NCBI GenBank assembly: GCA_027576995.1
Contig: JANBQC010000128.1
Location: forward strand, 1-55,455
Reading direction: 5' to 3'
Source: Dimargaris cristalligena
Lineage: Eukaryota; Kickxellomycota; Dimargaritomycetes; Dimargaritales; Dimargaritaceae
DNA: 55,455 bases
Shown: positions 31,800 through 42,536 of the stretch, one piece after another
How the letters are laid out: each line of letters begins with the position of its first letter
Position numbering within the stretch: position 1 is the first letter of the stretch
Translations under genes and position numbers: made by a program
The notes under the pieces: model-generated
Databases searched by the model: none
The model's input: only the letters and a program-made list of their open reading frames with translations
What the model was told of the DNA's origin: nothing

Positions 31800-32708
31800 G
31801 GTGGATGGGGAAGGGCGGGGAGATGGGCAACCACGAGAGTGGGGAATACGGAGGTGAAAGAAGGGGGAAAGGGAGGGAGGGGAGGGCGGCGGCCTTGTAA
31901 TAAAGAGGGAGGGAGGAGATAATGCGCATACAGCCAGGGAGGGGAAGGGAGAGAGCATATAGGCAAAAGGCAGAGAGGGGAGGGGGCCAAGGAAAAGGCG
32001 GGAAGATAAGAAGCGGGGGAAATTTAAGGATCCTTTGGTGCGGGCACCAGTCAGAAGCATCGTATGATAAGTGGGCGAGGCCGGATTGGCCACCGCCAAC
32101 CAGGGCAGTAGTGGTGGTGGTAGTAAGTATAGTAGCTCTGCGCTAATAACACCATTAACCTTTCACTGCAACTGAACTCTGACTATTTCTAGGGAATCCA
32201 TCCCCTGGCCTCCCGAGGCATTCCGGCCCGGCCCTGCCCCTTGCGGCTGCCCTGCAATGGCCCCCAAAGCACAAGCAAAAGCAAAAGCGGAGGAGTACAC
32301 TGCCCCCTCCTCAGTCGCATTCTGCCCACTTTATTACTCTGATGCTAATCCGAGCCGCTAACAATAGCCACCTCGTGTTGATCCTGGTGGTTGACAATGG
32401 CTATTAGGTAAAGCGTCTTCACTAATGGCTCACCAACTCACTCACCCAAAAAACCATAGCCACTCATTCGGTATCGGAGATAGTCGGGACCAGTCTGCCG
32501 CCCACTCCCATCCCCCCCCGAATAACACGTGTCTATCTATCTGATAAATGCACTCCCTCACCAGCTCAGCATTTAATGACTGTTCCTGATCTAAACCCTA
32601 TGCGCCACTGTCGCCCCAATTATATGCACTTCGGTATACCAAGTCTCTTTATTAATAACAGGCACAGATATAGATGGCCGTGGCGAACGAAGGGTCGGCA
32701 TGGCTGTT
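31800..32708. other. Spacer, YHM2 upstream / RPC37 downstream
   Basis: A purine-rich G/A leader (about 31805-32020) lies upstream of YHM2. The remainder shows no gene. A GCAAAAGCAAAAGC tract sits near 32274-32287. The minus frame running 188 codons across 31533-32099 is the YHM2 first exon plus leader, not a separate gene. Confidence 0.45.
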
Positions 32709-34130
32709 TCAGGCCGCATCTTTCTTTGGTAGAACCGGGTCGATTTCTTCCTCCTCCTTCGCCAATCGGTCCAGGAACTGCTGGGGGGTGTCGCTCGGTG
32801 CCACCGACTGCGTGGATCGGCTAAACAGGTGGTTGTATATCTGGGAGGACTCCTCCGACTAGTAAAATGACCATCAACAACAGTTACAATATACATGCCA
32901 AAACAAGAACGAGAGTTAGTAATATAGGCCAACTATAGGAATAGATTCCGCTCAGTTACCACCTTAACTAAGCTATACATATCTTTAAACAGTCTACTTA
33001 CCGAGGAATCGAACATCTGAAGGGGCTGCCAGCCCTCCTCTTCAATTTGTTGGCGCATGTAGGTGACGGACGTTTTCCGCAGGTGAGCCAGCTCTTCGGC
33101 CGCAGGGGTACGTACTTGAACCTATATATCCCGTCACATAATCATAAAACAAAATGGATTTTAGTCGTAACCCCAGATACCATAATAAGTGGGTATCAAA
33201 CGCGTACCCGGGCTTCCACATCACCAGACGGCCATTTGCCTGCGCGAAGCAATACCAAACAGATGACCAAGGACAGTCCCCCCATCATTTGATAAACACT
33301 CAGTACCGACCAGACCGGGATCAGTATAGCTGCCTAGCTACTTAAACGAACTGATTGAATGACCAAATCCAAAAAAAAAAACCCCCTACATTGATAGCCT
33401 TGGCCTTGTCCTTGCCCACCACTTTGTCAGCCTCGTCCTCGCCTTCGTTATTAATCTTTTTAGTTGCCGACTTGACTTTGTTGTCAATAACGTCCAGGTA
33501 CTTAAGGCTAGGGTACATCTGAACCACTCTGGACACGTCGGTGAGATGGAGCTCATCTAGAGAGAGAGAGAGAGAGGAAGGAAGCACACAAGAAATATAT
33601 GTATAAATATATATATACGGCTAAGTAAGGTCCCGTCCACTACGAACGAACCCACCCGCAAACGGGGCGCCATTCAAATAAAAGCCGGTATAACCACTGA
33701 GCCTAAAGACAGGCTAAATAGGCGAAGACATACTAATATTGGGGAACTTACTGTCTTTAAGCACACCGGTCATATAGCGGGTATTGTTGGGGAGGGTGGT
33801 TGAGGTAAGGGTACTGCGCTCCATTCTGGTTTGACTGTGGTTGGACTGCTCCAAACCGTGGTCCTCGTCATAGATCGTCCGGACCTTCTCGTCGTTGAAC
33901 CCCAGGCCCAATTCTTCCCCTCGGGACGTATTATACAGGGGCCCCCGGGTGTCAAGGGCGTAGTCCAGCTCTACCACAAAATTCTTGGGCTTAATGCGCG
34001 CGGCTGAGGGATGTTCCAAATCGCTTTCGAAACGGCTCTGCTCCTTCAGAGGGAATTGAAACACATTGAGGTACTCCGTTAATTTGTCGGCGTAAAAGAC
34101 GTCGATTTCGGCAATAACCTTGTCCTCCAT
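32709..34130 (-). CDS. RPC37: RNA polymerase III subunit RPC37/RPC5
   Basis: This is a subunit of the TFIIF-like RPC53/RPC37 module that helps Pol III initiate and terminate. Four exons join in phase: 34130-33752, 33556-33390, 33121-33002 and 32858-32709, giving 271 residues, close to the yeast protein. Diagnostic blocks are the start with EIDVFYADKL, DLEHPSAARIKPKNFVVELD, the junction NTRYMTGVLKDNELHLT, QMYPSLKYLDVID, and the exon 3 helix QVRTPAAEELAHLRKTSVTY. The protein ends in an acidic/basic tail after DTPQQFLDRLAKEEEE. The intron 1 acceptor lies in a long CT tract. It is read in the same direction as RPC31, with YHM2 between. Confidence 0.9.
33557..33576. repeat. (AG)n dinucleotide tract at RPC37 intron 1 acceptor
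   Basis: The plus strand reads CTAGAGAGAGAGAGAGAGAG. On the transcribed strand this is an unbroken CT polypyrimidine tract ending in CTCTAG, directly before exon 2 of RPC37. It probably acts as the polypyrimidine tract of that 3' splice site. Confidence 0.7.
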
Positions 34131-34640
34131 GGCGCGCTATAAGGGTAATGTAAATAGAGCGTAAGACTTAGAAAGAAACCTTGAAAAGAGGTTGAATGTA
34201 AAAAAAATAAAATAAGAATAGCTATATAAAACCGCTATAAAACTGAAAAGACTAAGCAAAAGGTACAAGTGGGCCCAAGAAAAACCCTTGCCATATACCC
34301 AACCCTGTGGAATGAAAGGTAAAGCCTAGCACCAGTACTATATAGGTGGGGTAGGACAAGAATCCCTTAGAGAGCTGGTGGTGCTCTATATCAACAATGC
34401 ATTGGGACTAGGGGGTACAGGGCAATAATGTAAATAAAGGGAGAGGTCAGCGCGTCAACTAGGCGGCTGGTCTTTAAAGATCCATTTTGTATTAAATTAT
34501 TACAAGGCAAAGACTGCTAGTGTGTATATACAATGTATGGCTTTTATTGAATTGGGTTGATTAGATAGGTAATTTCTCCGAATACCAAGAAGCCGGTTAA
34601 GTGCCTCTGTCCGACCTAACCACGCATAAATGGTCGGCGA
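34131..34640. other. Spacer, RPC37 upstream / URA3 downstream
   Basis: AT-rich; no gene seen. It contains the RPC37 leader with A-runs near 34200 and the URA3 3' flank. Confidence 0.45.
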
Positions 34641-35760
34641 TTAGTGGGGTGCAGCCGACGAAAGGCGGGCCAAATAGGCCTCCCAGCCTGCCCGTTGGTA
34701 GCGCTGGGCCTCGACCACAGGGTCCTTGCCCGGACCATAAATGGCTCGCCCCACGATGATAATATCACTGCGGTTATGAGTGATAATCTGAGTGGGGCTT
34801 CGGTACTGCTGGCCAAGCGCATCGCCCTTGGCATCCAGTCCCACCCCGGGAGTCATGTAGATGAAATCGGACTCGTCGGTCAGCCGACGACTAGCGATAA
34901 ACCCGGCCACAAAGTCGGAGTGCTTGAGGGCCAGTTCCACATTCTTGGCCGTGTATTGCGGGGTGTTGGCCAACGAGTCGACGGTGGACATCTCGGCCAG
35001 AAGCAGCAGACCGCGACCCAACGGGGCCCCCACCTCCTTCAGGCCCTGGATAATGCCCTCGCCCGGGATAATGTGGCAGTTGGTAAAATGGGACCACGAG
35101 GCAATTCGGTAGATGCCTGCTCCGTACTGCATCCGGACCGTGTTGCCGATGTCGGCGAACTTGCGGTCCTCAAAAATCATAAACCGGTGCTTCTCGGCAA
35201 GTTTAGTGAGCTGGTCCACCAAATCGGCGTCGAAGTCCAGAATCACATCAATATGAGTCTAGAGAAAAGGGTCGGTGGAGGTGGGGGTGCATAGTAGTAA
35301 GTTTGGTGACATTGTATGATGGTTTAATGGCCTACTATTTTAAGGGGGCGGGTGGTGGAATAAGGTGAAGTGGGCCGAGGACTGCGTTCTCGCTAGTCCA
35401 ATGGCCAAGGGCAGGTACTTCTCACTATCCACATGATGCTCCCAGCTGGTCAAACTAGCTAGAAGGTAGCCCAGGGTCACGGCCCAAACCAGGTAGGTAG
35501 GTGTTCCCAAATAGCTATGGGGGGTCAGGGTAGACCACCCCGATCCTTCTATAGATAACGAGCACTTCTTTTCTTACCTTGAGTAGACAGATGTAAGGAC
35601 CCACTTGGTCAGCCAACTCGAGGAGTTCCTGCTTAGTTTTGACGTCGGCTGCCACAGACAGGTTGCTCTGCTTTTCGACCATGATTTGCAACAATTCCTT
35701 GGCGACGGGACTGCTGATGCGCTTGGAGCGCTCCAGGTAATCGAGGGAAGACGAGGCCAT
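34641..35760 (-). CDS. URA3: Orotidine-5'-phosphate decarboxylase
   Basis: This enzyme converts orotidine monophosphate to UMP, the last step of de novo pyrimidine synthesis. Exon 1 is 35760-35578 (donor GTAAGA) and exon 2 is 35258-34641 (acceptor TTCTCTAG), giving 266 residues, the usual fungal size. The substrate lysine (Lys61) ends exon 1 in ICLLK. The catalytic Asp92-Lys94-Asp97 set lies in [18 protein letters not shown] and IIVGRAIYG form the phosphate-binding end of the barrel. The 319-bp intron separates the second and third catalytic strands. ATG 35760 is the first in frame and fits homologues. Confidence 0.96.
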
Positions 35761-36553
35761 GCTCAATGGGTGCGGGGCTGCAGAGGCGAGCGGGTCTGTT
35801 ATGAAGGGTTAAGTGAAAGGACCGGAAGTGGAATGCGAAGAACGGCTGTAGTGTAAGAAAAGAACGGAAGTAAGAGTCACAAAAGGCAAGTAAATAGCGG
35901 CAGGCTGGTGGGTAAAGGCGGCTTATTCGTACCCTTGTTCACAAACCCGCTACTTTATTGAAGCGTCTCACTAAAAAGGCGGGGGAGGCTGTTACCCAGG
36001 CAGGGTGTGAAAAGGTGTGTTTCACTTCCCAACCATCGATGTACCTTGGGGGAGGACGCCAGTATGCGCGCCGATTTAATGATACTGGTCATTAATGGCC
36101 TCCAATGAAATGGCATAGTCGAAGGAAATAGGAATATCGCTTAACACTGACTGGATGCTCCTTCTAGTCCATCACCCCCATTTTTACCCTTTAACCACGG
36201 TATATATATATAACCCATGCCATTCGAATGAAAACAATGGGAATATTCTAATAGTGTACGGTCTTCAAACCCTCCAATGCTCTCATGAATACCCAGCCCC
36301 AAACATTACGTTAGAAATAGTACCAAGCCGCCCCAAGCGGCCTTATTAGTATCTACTACTTAGTCTATAACATGTCCCGTATTCGGGCCGTGGCGTCTTA
36401 ACACAGTCAGTTAGTCAACCGTACCAGACTGTCTCTAGCATATCGATAAGAATGTATAACAGCAGGCTGCATAGCATAGCCGTGTAGCTTATATCCCGGA
36501 CCATTATTGGTTTAATATATCGGGAAATATTCGAAAGCAAAAAGTAATTATTT
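35761..36553. other. Spacer, URA3 upstream / F-box-like gene downstream
   Basis: It holds the URA3 promoter and leader and the 3' flank of the next gene. A TATATATATATA run lies at about 36200-36211. No gene was recognised. Confidence 0.45.
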
Positions 36554-37909
36554 TTAAATCGTGCTAAAAAATAGATGGGGATATTCCTTTTTCAATAAGT
36601 CGCACGAAATATCGGGAGGAAGGGAGGCAACTAGTTCCTGGAGATTCGGCAAACGCGAAATGAGAATGGCGACGGAGGCCCGGTCGATTGCCGGGCTACG
36701 CATCTTAAGATACGAAAGGGTCGGACAGTAGAAATCCAGCTTAAGCAACTGGTCCATAAAACTGGCGTCGCCATATGAAATAGTCAGCGACTTTAAATAA
36801 GCACAGTTAGATAAAATAAAAGCATAAGCCGAGATAGGGCTTACATGACCCCCTATTGCCAAATTGCGTAGCATTCGAAAATTCTGAACAATCAGGGGTC
36901 CAATGTCAGAGATCATAACCATACCAAAAATGGTTAGTGAAGTGATTCGGGACCAGGGCTGTTTAAAAAAATCATACATGAGTTGCTGGTGGTCCGACAA
37001 TTGCTGGACCCCAGGTCCAAAATAAAGGCCTAATTTGGCCAAGTGGGGGTAGTCAGCGGGAGTAAGGTTGCGTAGTGCCCGGAGCTGGTCCGTGTCCAGC
37101 TTACCGGACACTTCGAGTTGTACCAGTTGCTGAAAAATAGGTGGGCGGGGCCCAAATAGGAGAGCTAAATTCCAGGGGCCGTCCTTCAAAGAGAGACGGG
37201 TCAGGCGGGAGGAGAGCCTCGAGGCTGCCTGGTCCAGGTTGTCCCTCGGAGAGAATGCCTGGAGGATTACCTGTTTAAGGCCAGTGAAGGGGGCGATAAG
37301 CTGAAGCACGGCGCCGGTATCATAGGCCCGAACCCCAAATATATCTGGAAAGACCTCGAGTTTCTTAATTCGACCCAGCTGATTCAAAAGGGCGTCTGAG
37401 AAATACTGGTCCTCGATAGACTGGTAGGACTGGTTGGGCGGAAATCGGGAATTCTGAATGACAACACGTAGTTTGTCGGGTGGGCGGGCGAAATGGACCA
37501 GGCAGCTGGCGATCGTAGCTGGCCAGTCGGCCAGAACATTGATATTAAAAACTATTACTTGTACGTGGGTCAATTGGCTTAGGAGCAACCGCATAGTTTC
37601 AATGCTAGCTGGTGACGTATAGTCTCCGGGACGAATACAAAGGCGACGAACAGCAGGACGATACCGGTGGATACACAGAGCCAGGCGGCTGTCAGGCGAT
37701 ACTTCCGGACCAAGGTCTATCCGAAGCTGGTAGGCAGCAGTCACTAGAGGGCGAAGTTGACGGCAGACGGCCGCCAACTGGAACTGTTCCTGCTGGGGGA
37801 GATGGCGAATGACGCGGTGACCGAGCAGGTTTTGAGACGGGTTAAAAAGATACAACAGCAATTTGAGGCCTGAGGAACGACCCGAGTGCGGCGGAGCGCT
37901 GAGGGACAT
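36554..37909 (-). CDS. F-box/leucine-rich-repeat-like protein
   Basis: This is a 451-residue single-exon protein. An F-box-like segment lies in the first 60 residues (GHRVIRHLPQQEQFQLAAVC followed by RQLRPLV). The rest has irregular leucine-rich spacing (RLTRLSLKDGPWNLALL, YPHLAKLGLYFGPG, ITSLTIFGM, RNLAIGG, LKSLTISYGD, LPNLQELVASLP) typical of divergent fungal F-box/LRR proteins. Such proteins usually bring substrates to SCF ubiquitin ligases. No signal peptide or membrane segment belongs to this start. The frame is open 52 codons further to an ATG at 38065 through a hydrophobic stretch that I take as leader. It is probably a fast-evolving lineage family; the substrate is unknown. Confidence 0.7.
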   Translation of the reverse strand: MSLSAPPHSGRSSGLKLLLYLFNPSQNLLGHRVIRHLPQQEQFQLAAVCRQLRPLVTAAYQLRIDLGPEVSPDSRLALCIHRYRPAVRRLCIRPGDYTSPASIETMRLLLSQLTHVQVIVFNINVLADWPATIASCLVHFARPPDKLRVVIQNSRFPPNQSYQSIEDQYFSDALLNQLGRIKKLEVFPDIFGVRAYDTGAVLQLIAPFTGLKQVILQAFSPRDNLDQAASRLSSRLTRLSLKDGPWNLALLFGPRPPIFQQLVQLEVSGKLDTDQLRALRNLTPADYPHLAKLGLYFGPGVQQLSDHQQLMYDFFKQPWSRITSLTIFGMVMISDIGPLIVQNFRMLRNLAIGGHVSPISAYAFILSNCAYLKSLTISYGDASFMDQLLKLDFYCPTLSYLKMRSPAIDRASVAILISRLPNLQELVASLPPDISCDLLKKEYPHLFFSTI

Positions 37910-38746
37910 GGTAATTAGTTGGATGGGTCTATTGGGAGAAAAGGGCGGCTTCAAAATTAGAAAGTGGCAATGGAAAAAATAGTAAACTAAGTTGGGTAAG
38001 AGACTCCCAGAAAGGTATAGTAAGGTCATAATGACCAGATCAGGCCTCTCGAATAATCTATTCAAAACCCACCTGTCTTAAAACTGCGGACAAGGTGCAA
38101 GAGAGGCTCCATTGGTCAGTTAAACAAGCGCGGGTACTGTAGTACCCAATCGCTGTATTTCAAATAGTAGGCTGCTTCTGTGTGTGAGACGTTCAAAGAG
38201 CAACAATGGCCAGGAGGGATCAACCCGGCTATGTATTAAAAAGAGCAGCTCCTATAGCGGTTTATCATCCCACAGGTTTTCTACTAGCTGAGGCCATCAC
38301 CCCCCCCCACAATAGATTGCAAATACACCCCTTAATATCAATTAAAACCGGGTTAGAGAATAATAATAATTTTTAAAAAACTCGGTATCAGGGAGGCTGT
38401 ATCAGCTAATCAAACCCAGCTCTTGTTACGATTAAATTGCAATTATTGCCGAGGAATAAGCGCAGGCGCCTGGCTGAATTATGCTATATATATGACAAGT
38501 GCAACGGGTACGGGTCATCGATCGACCTATTGTAAAAGGCAGGGGTGTTTAAATGCATGGACTATAAGATCATTCCCTAGACGTTTTTTAATGCATCGCG
38601 GTATTTAGCAATCTAAATAATTAACGATCAGATGGAAACACATATGAAAGGGTTAGTTACTATCCATAGTATGTAGAGATGGAGGCTGGTACATTATCAA
38701 ATGTTCGATTTACTACCCAACTTCTATCCCACCCAGTCATACAACA
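37910..38746. other. Spacer between F-box-like and orphan genes
   Basis: AT-rich; no gene was recognised. It holds the F-box-like gene leader and promoter, and the 3' flank of the orphan gene. Confidence 0.45.
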
Positions 38747-40017
38747 TCAGAGTTGGCGGCGGAAGACCAGCCACTGGACCTGGTATTACAGCTTAATGAC
38801 AAATAAAAAACATCACTTACCCGTTCCAAGACACCACAGCCCGGATGAACACCCCCTGGAAGTTGAAGAGGAATTATACAATCGGCGGATGTGTCCTGCG
38901 CCCTAATACAGCCTGTGAGCGTTTCAATCTGGTGGCGACTATCCTTCAGGTATTGTTGGAGTTGGCTATTGATACTAGCCCACGGAACCGTGTCCTTGGC
39001 CTGCGTAATAAGGGTCCGGAAGTCTTCCTTGACGCTATGGGGCAAATCCATGCCCTGGTCATTGTTGGACTGCGTGTGGGTAGTGACAATAGCATCGATC
39101 CCTAAGATTAGATCTAATAAACCGCTGCGTGGTGACGGGAAGTAGTGGTGGCGAAACTGGGGGCTCGTTCCAGGACCCCCGAGAAACCGTTTGATTGGTG
39201 TCTTACAGGTAGGTGGTTCGGATTCAGCGGGTATTACTGGGAATAGGCGGTTGAGAAGGGAAAGCCATTGGGTAGGATTGAAAGGCATGGTTTCTATTTC
39301 TTGGAAAAAGGCCTGTTAAATGGAACCATAAATGTTAGAATAGACAAGGTGGGGGGGGGGGTCAAGTCAGATTGCCGTGGAGAATTCAATGGTAGCCCAT
39401 GGGGATCTACACTAAGTGGTGGAGGCAGTAGTTAAAGTCAGAGGCGTGGTGTCACACACAGCCCAACCAGTTGATAATATTGTGATTCCAACAAATAAAA
39501 TATTGACCGAGAATACCTGTCGATCCAACGTAGTATATAAAACTTAATAGATGTTTATATATATATGGGTGAGTGATCGGAAATATCATGTCACCTCTGA
39601 ACCTACCGCTCGTTTTAAACTGCACACCAGGAACTCGTATGTCATGGAGAGATCACTCCAACAGGCAATATACAATAGCTGGTCAGCGGGTAAAACCGAA
39701 TATTCGGTGTGGTAGTTTTCAAAAGCCAGCCGGATAACCTCGAGTTGGAAGAGGGCCGACAGGGTAAGTTGTAAGACGGACCACTCCAAGAGACTGGCCT
39801 CGGGCAGTTTCGAATGTTCCTCCAGCTCCAACAAGAGAAGGGTAGCTGGTAAACTGGCGGGTGATTTGGCGTCGAGTGCATCGGGGCTGAGCAACAGGAT
39901 GTCTGAATTGGTTTGTCGTTGGAGAATGTCTAGGCAGGCGCTGATGGCCTTGCGGTTGGTAAGACTTGGTGGTTGCTGTAGGTAATGACCCAGTACCCCA
40001 TGAAGGAGACGACTCAT
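38747..40017 (-). CDS. Orphan protein, three-exon model
   Basis: I do not recognise this protein. Two frames on the same strand join in phase. Exon A is 40017-39595 (141 residues; donor GTGACA, or GTAGGT nine bases earlier). Exon B is 39312-38821, with acceptor TTTAACAG 21 bases after a CTAAC branch-point-like site. A short exon C runs 38779-38747, giving about 315 residues. The N-terminal half is leucine-rich and helical (ATLLLLELEEHSKLPEASLL, LSALFQLEVIRLAFENYH). The C-terminal half has a Pro-rich patch and a helical region (LQQYLKDSRHQIETLTGCI). No signal peptide or membrane helix was seen. Exons A and B could be two genes, but the phase agreement and branch point favour one. Confidence 0.5.
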
Positions 40018-40741
40018 GGTGAATGTGGTGAATTAGACAGGATGGTATAAATCTACAAGGTCTGTAATTAGGGTAACTTCGATTTGCAATCGGACAGCAT
40101 ACAACTCGGCAAATCAAGTATACCGATGAGCACGAATAAAATAGAGAGCTATATGCGTGTGCTAATGTAGGAATTGCGTGAAGGCCTCCAACAATGTATT
40201 TGGAACAGGCTAACAGGGAGGTACAGCGAACATATAAAAAAAGTAAAATGCGAAGGTCGGAGTTTTCACACTACCGGTGGGCTGGACTATGGGCGTAGCC
40301 ATTTTGTGGCATTAATAGGTCCAACTGAATGTGGTAAAAAATAAAATGCCCTTTTGAGTAACCTTAATAAATACCTGAGTTCCCAATAGTCCCTTTAGGA
40401 GGATTTATATTATTCGTAGACTTATAGTGATTCTAGGGTTGTCGACGAACCCTCAGATGGCTAGATAATTTTTTAATCAAGATCGCGGGCGAATATTGGG
40501 TGACATCCAAGGCTGGCACTAAAACGATCATGGCTACTAGACTAACATGCTTGGATAAAGACCCCTAAGCTCTATTGTAATACTATGTCTATAATAAGCT
40601 AGGGTGGCGGTATAACACAGTGGAAACCGAAGAGGTGAGGCTATTTATTTATGAAAAGGAATCCTGAACAATAGACAAGTCAAGTATGCACGGAGTGGGA
40701 ATACGGAACAAACGAGTGCGGCAATGGGTGGTCGTGGGGGT
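40018..40741. other. Spacer, orphan gene upstream / SAR1 downstream
   Basis: AT-rich; no gene or RNA was recognised. It contains the orphan gene promoter and the SAR1 3' flank. Confidence 0.45.
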
Positions 40742-41929
40742 TTAGATGTATTGGGACAGCCAGCGGAAGCCTAGAGATTTCGGAAATTCGGTAAATGGGA
40801 CATACAAGTAAATCAATAATAGTAGTAATACATGGATTAGCAGGGAAATATGACAGATATTAATGAAGATGGGTGTAATAATATGGCCGAAAAATAGACT
40901 GTCATTGGGGAATCTGCTTAAGATTAGAGAAGGATAGCCAAGTAGGGTGCCGGCGGGTCAGATCCTTCCGATCTAAGTGCATATATATATATATATATAT
41001 ATGCATATGCATAGGCGAATAATCGATAAGACTTACCATCACCGTAGCCCTGTCTCATGACGATGGAGCACATGAACAGCTCAATGGGGCGAATGCCTTC
41101 GAGAGCGACCTTTCCCTTGCCGGTAGTCTGGTACAGCTGGAGGGCGTTTCGGAGTTCGTCTTCGGAGACGGCACCGGCAGCATCGATTTTGTTACCCAGA
41201 ACCAGGAAAGGAACCTTGGATAGTTCCTCGACATCCAGCAGGGCGTTGAGCTCAGCGCAAGATTCAGAGAAACGCTCCCGGTCAGCGGAGTCGACCAGGA
41301 AAACGATGCCGTCAACCTCGGGGAAATAGTCCTTCCAGATACGACGGGCTGATTAGCGGCGGCGGCAAAAATAAGAGCGAGAAAAGGGTATCAGGGAAAT
41401 ATTAGTCAGGCAAGCCAGTGGATAGAAAGGAGAATCGGTCGGACAGTAGCAGAGACGCCGGTTACATGGTGGTGTAACGGAGAAGGAGGAGACGCTAAAT
41501 TTGGACTTACCTTGCTGATGACCTCCCAAGTCGAAGGTGGTGAAGCGGACGTTGTTGATGCGGAGTTCTTCAGAGGTGGGGTGCAGAGTAGGCTGAAGAG
41601 TGGCCAGACGATCGTTCTTCATCATGTGCAGAAGGGTGGTCTTGCCGGCATTGTCGAGACCCAAAAACAGGATTTTGGCGTTTTTATCGACCAAGCCTGT
41701 GGGCATATATAGAGAGGAAGCAGCCGCCAATGAGGGAGGAATTCGTTAGACTGGTTTTCAGAGGGTTATAGTCGACGCATGGGGCCTAAGTCAGCCAAAC
41801 CGCAATAGCCCTGGATGATGAGACACCCGGTGTTCGGTTGCCGTCCTGCATGGGAGAAAGGCGGGTGGTGGGTTAACACGACTTACCGAAGGAGGCGAGG
41901 ACATCCCAGAGCCAATTGACGAGAAACAT
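40742..41929 (-). CDS. SAR1: Small GTPase SAR1 (COPII coat assembly)
   Basis: SAR1 starts COPII vesicle budding at the ER when loaded with GTP by Sec12. Four exons join in phase: 41929-41887, 41696-41511, 41348-41037 and 40770-40742, giving 189 residues, the standard length. The N-terminal amphipathic [15 protein letters not shown] inserts in the membrane. [11 protein letters not shown] is the P loop, [10 protein letters not shown] is switch I and [20 protein letters not shown] is switch II. The histidine in GGHQ is the catalytic residue that replaces Ras Gln61. NKID is the guanine-specificity loop. The protein ends in GFRWLSQYI, encoded by the tiny last exon. Intron 3 carries a long AT repeat. 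Confidence 0.96.
40978..41005. repeat. (AT)11 tract with palindromic flanks in SAR1 intron 3
   Basis: Twenty-two bases of unbroken alternating AT (40981-41002) are flanked by TGC and GCA, so the whole stretch TGC(AT)11GCA is self-complementary. A second GCATATGCAT palindrome overlaps the right end. It lies 30-55 bases inside the intron from the exon 3 donor. It is a likely polymorphic microsatellite. Confidence 0.9.
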
Positions 41930-42536
41930 GGTTATGTATGGTAGGAGTGGAAGGCGTGATGAAGCGAATGAATAACCGAATGGGGTCGGATGGAACAAAA
42001 GGCACTTAAAGAGTTAGCTGGTTGAAGTGAGTTGGAGCAATCGCAGGAATTGTGTGGGGAAGTTGGCTTGAGACTATAGCGGATGGGGGGAGGAGGCCCC
42101 TCTGGGCAGGTGAAACGGCGGGTGAGAGGGCCCAACAGCAGCCAACCACGATGTCGGCGCATACAACCGTCATGTCCCATGGGACGCACTCCGAAAGGCT
42201 TAGAAGAGCCATCCAGATGCATACATCCCATATAGAGGAAAAGGACACTTACAGTGCCAGAGTTAGTGTATTTGGTTTCCGCCCAATCCAGCCCGCTTTT
42301 TTTTCGGGACTAGGGAGGGGGTTAGTAGGAAGGAGGGCCCCTCACCGCCTGTCGCGCGTGGCCGCTTTCAACCGCCCCTCTTCCCAACTCCAGCTCCTCG
42401 TCGTCCGTTTCGTGTGTGGTTTGGATCCTACCTAGGCCTCCCCACCCGCTCACTCCCCTCCATCCTTTAATCCCTATTAACCTACTTCGTACCCTTCAAC
42501 CCCATTCCAGCCCTCCCCCTGCCTTGCACCGACACT
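41930..42536. other. Divergent intergenic region, SAR1 / nuclear-type protein
   Basis: Promoter region shared by two divergent genes. Overlapping frames on both strands (41932-42435) show no family. The pyrimidine-rich plus strand at 42325-42536 is likely the 5' leader of the plus gene. Confidence 0.45.

Noticed and set aside
33000..33025. B-box-like GTTCGATTCC on the minus strand, suggesting a tRNA
   Set aside because: It lies in RPC37 exon 3 coding sequence and no cloverleaf can be folded around it.
34644..35294. 216-codon plus frame
   Set aside because: It is the antisense shadow of URA3 exon 2, whose catalytic motifs are clear.
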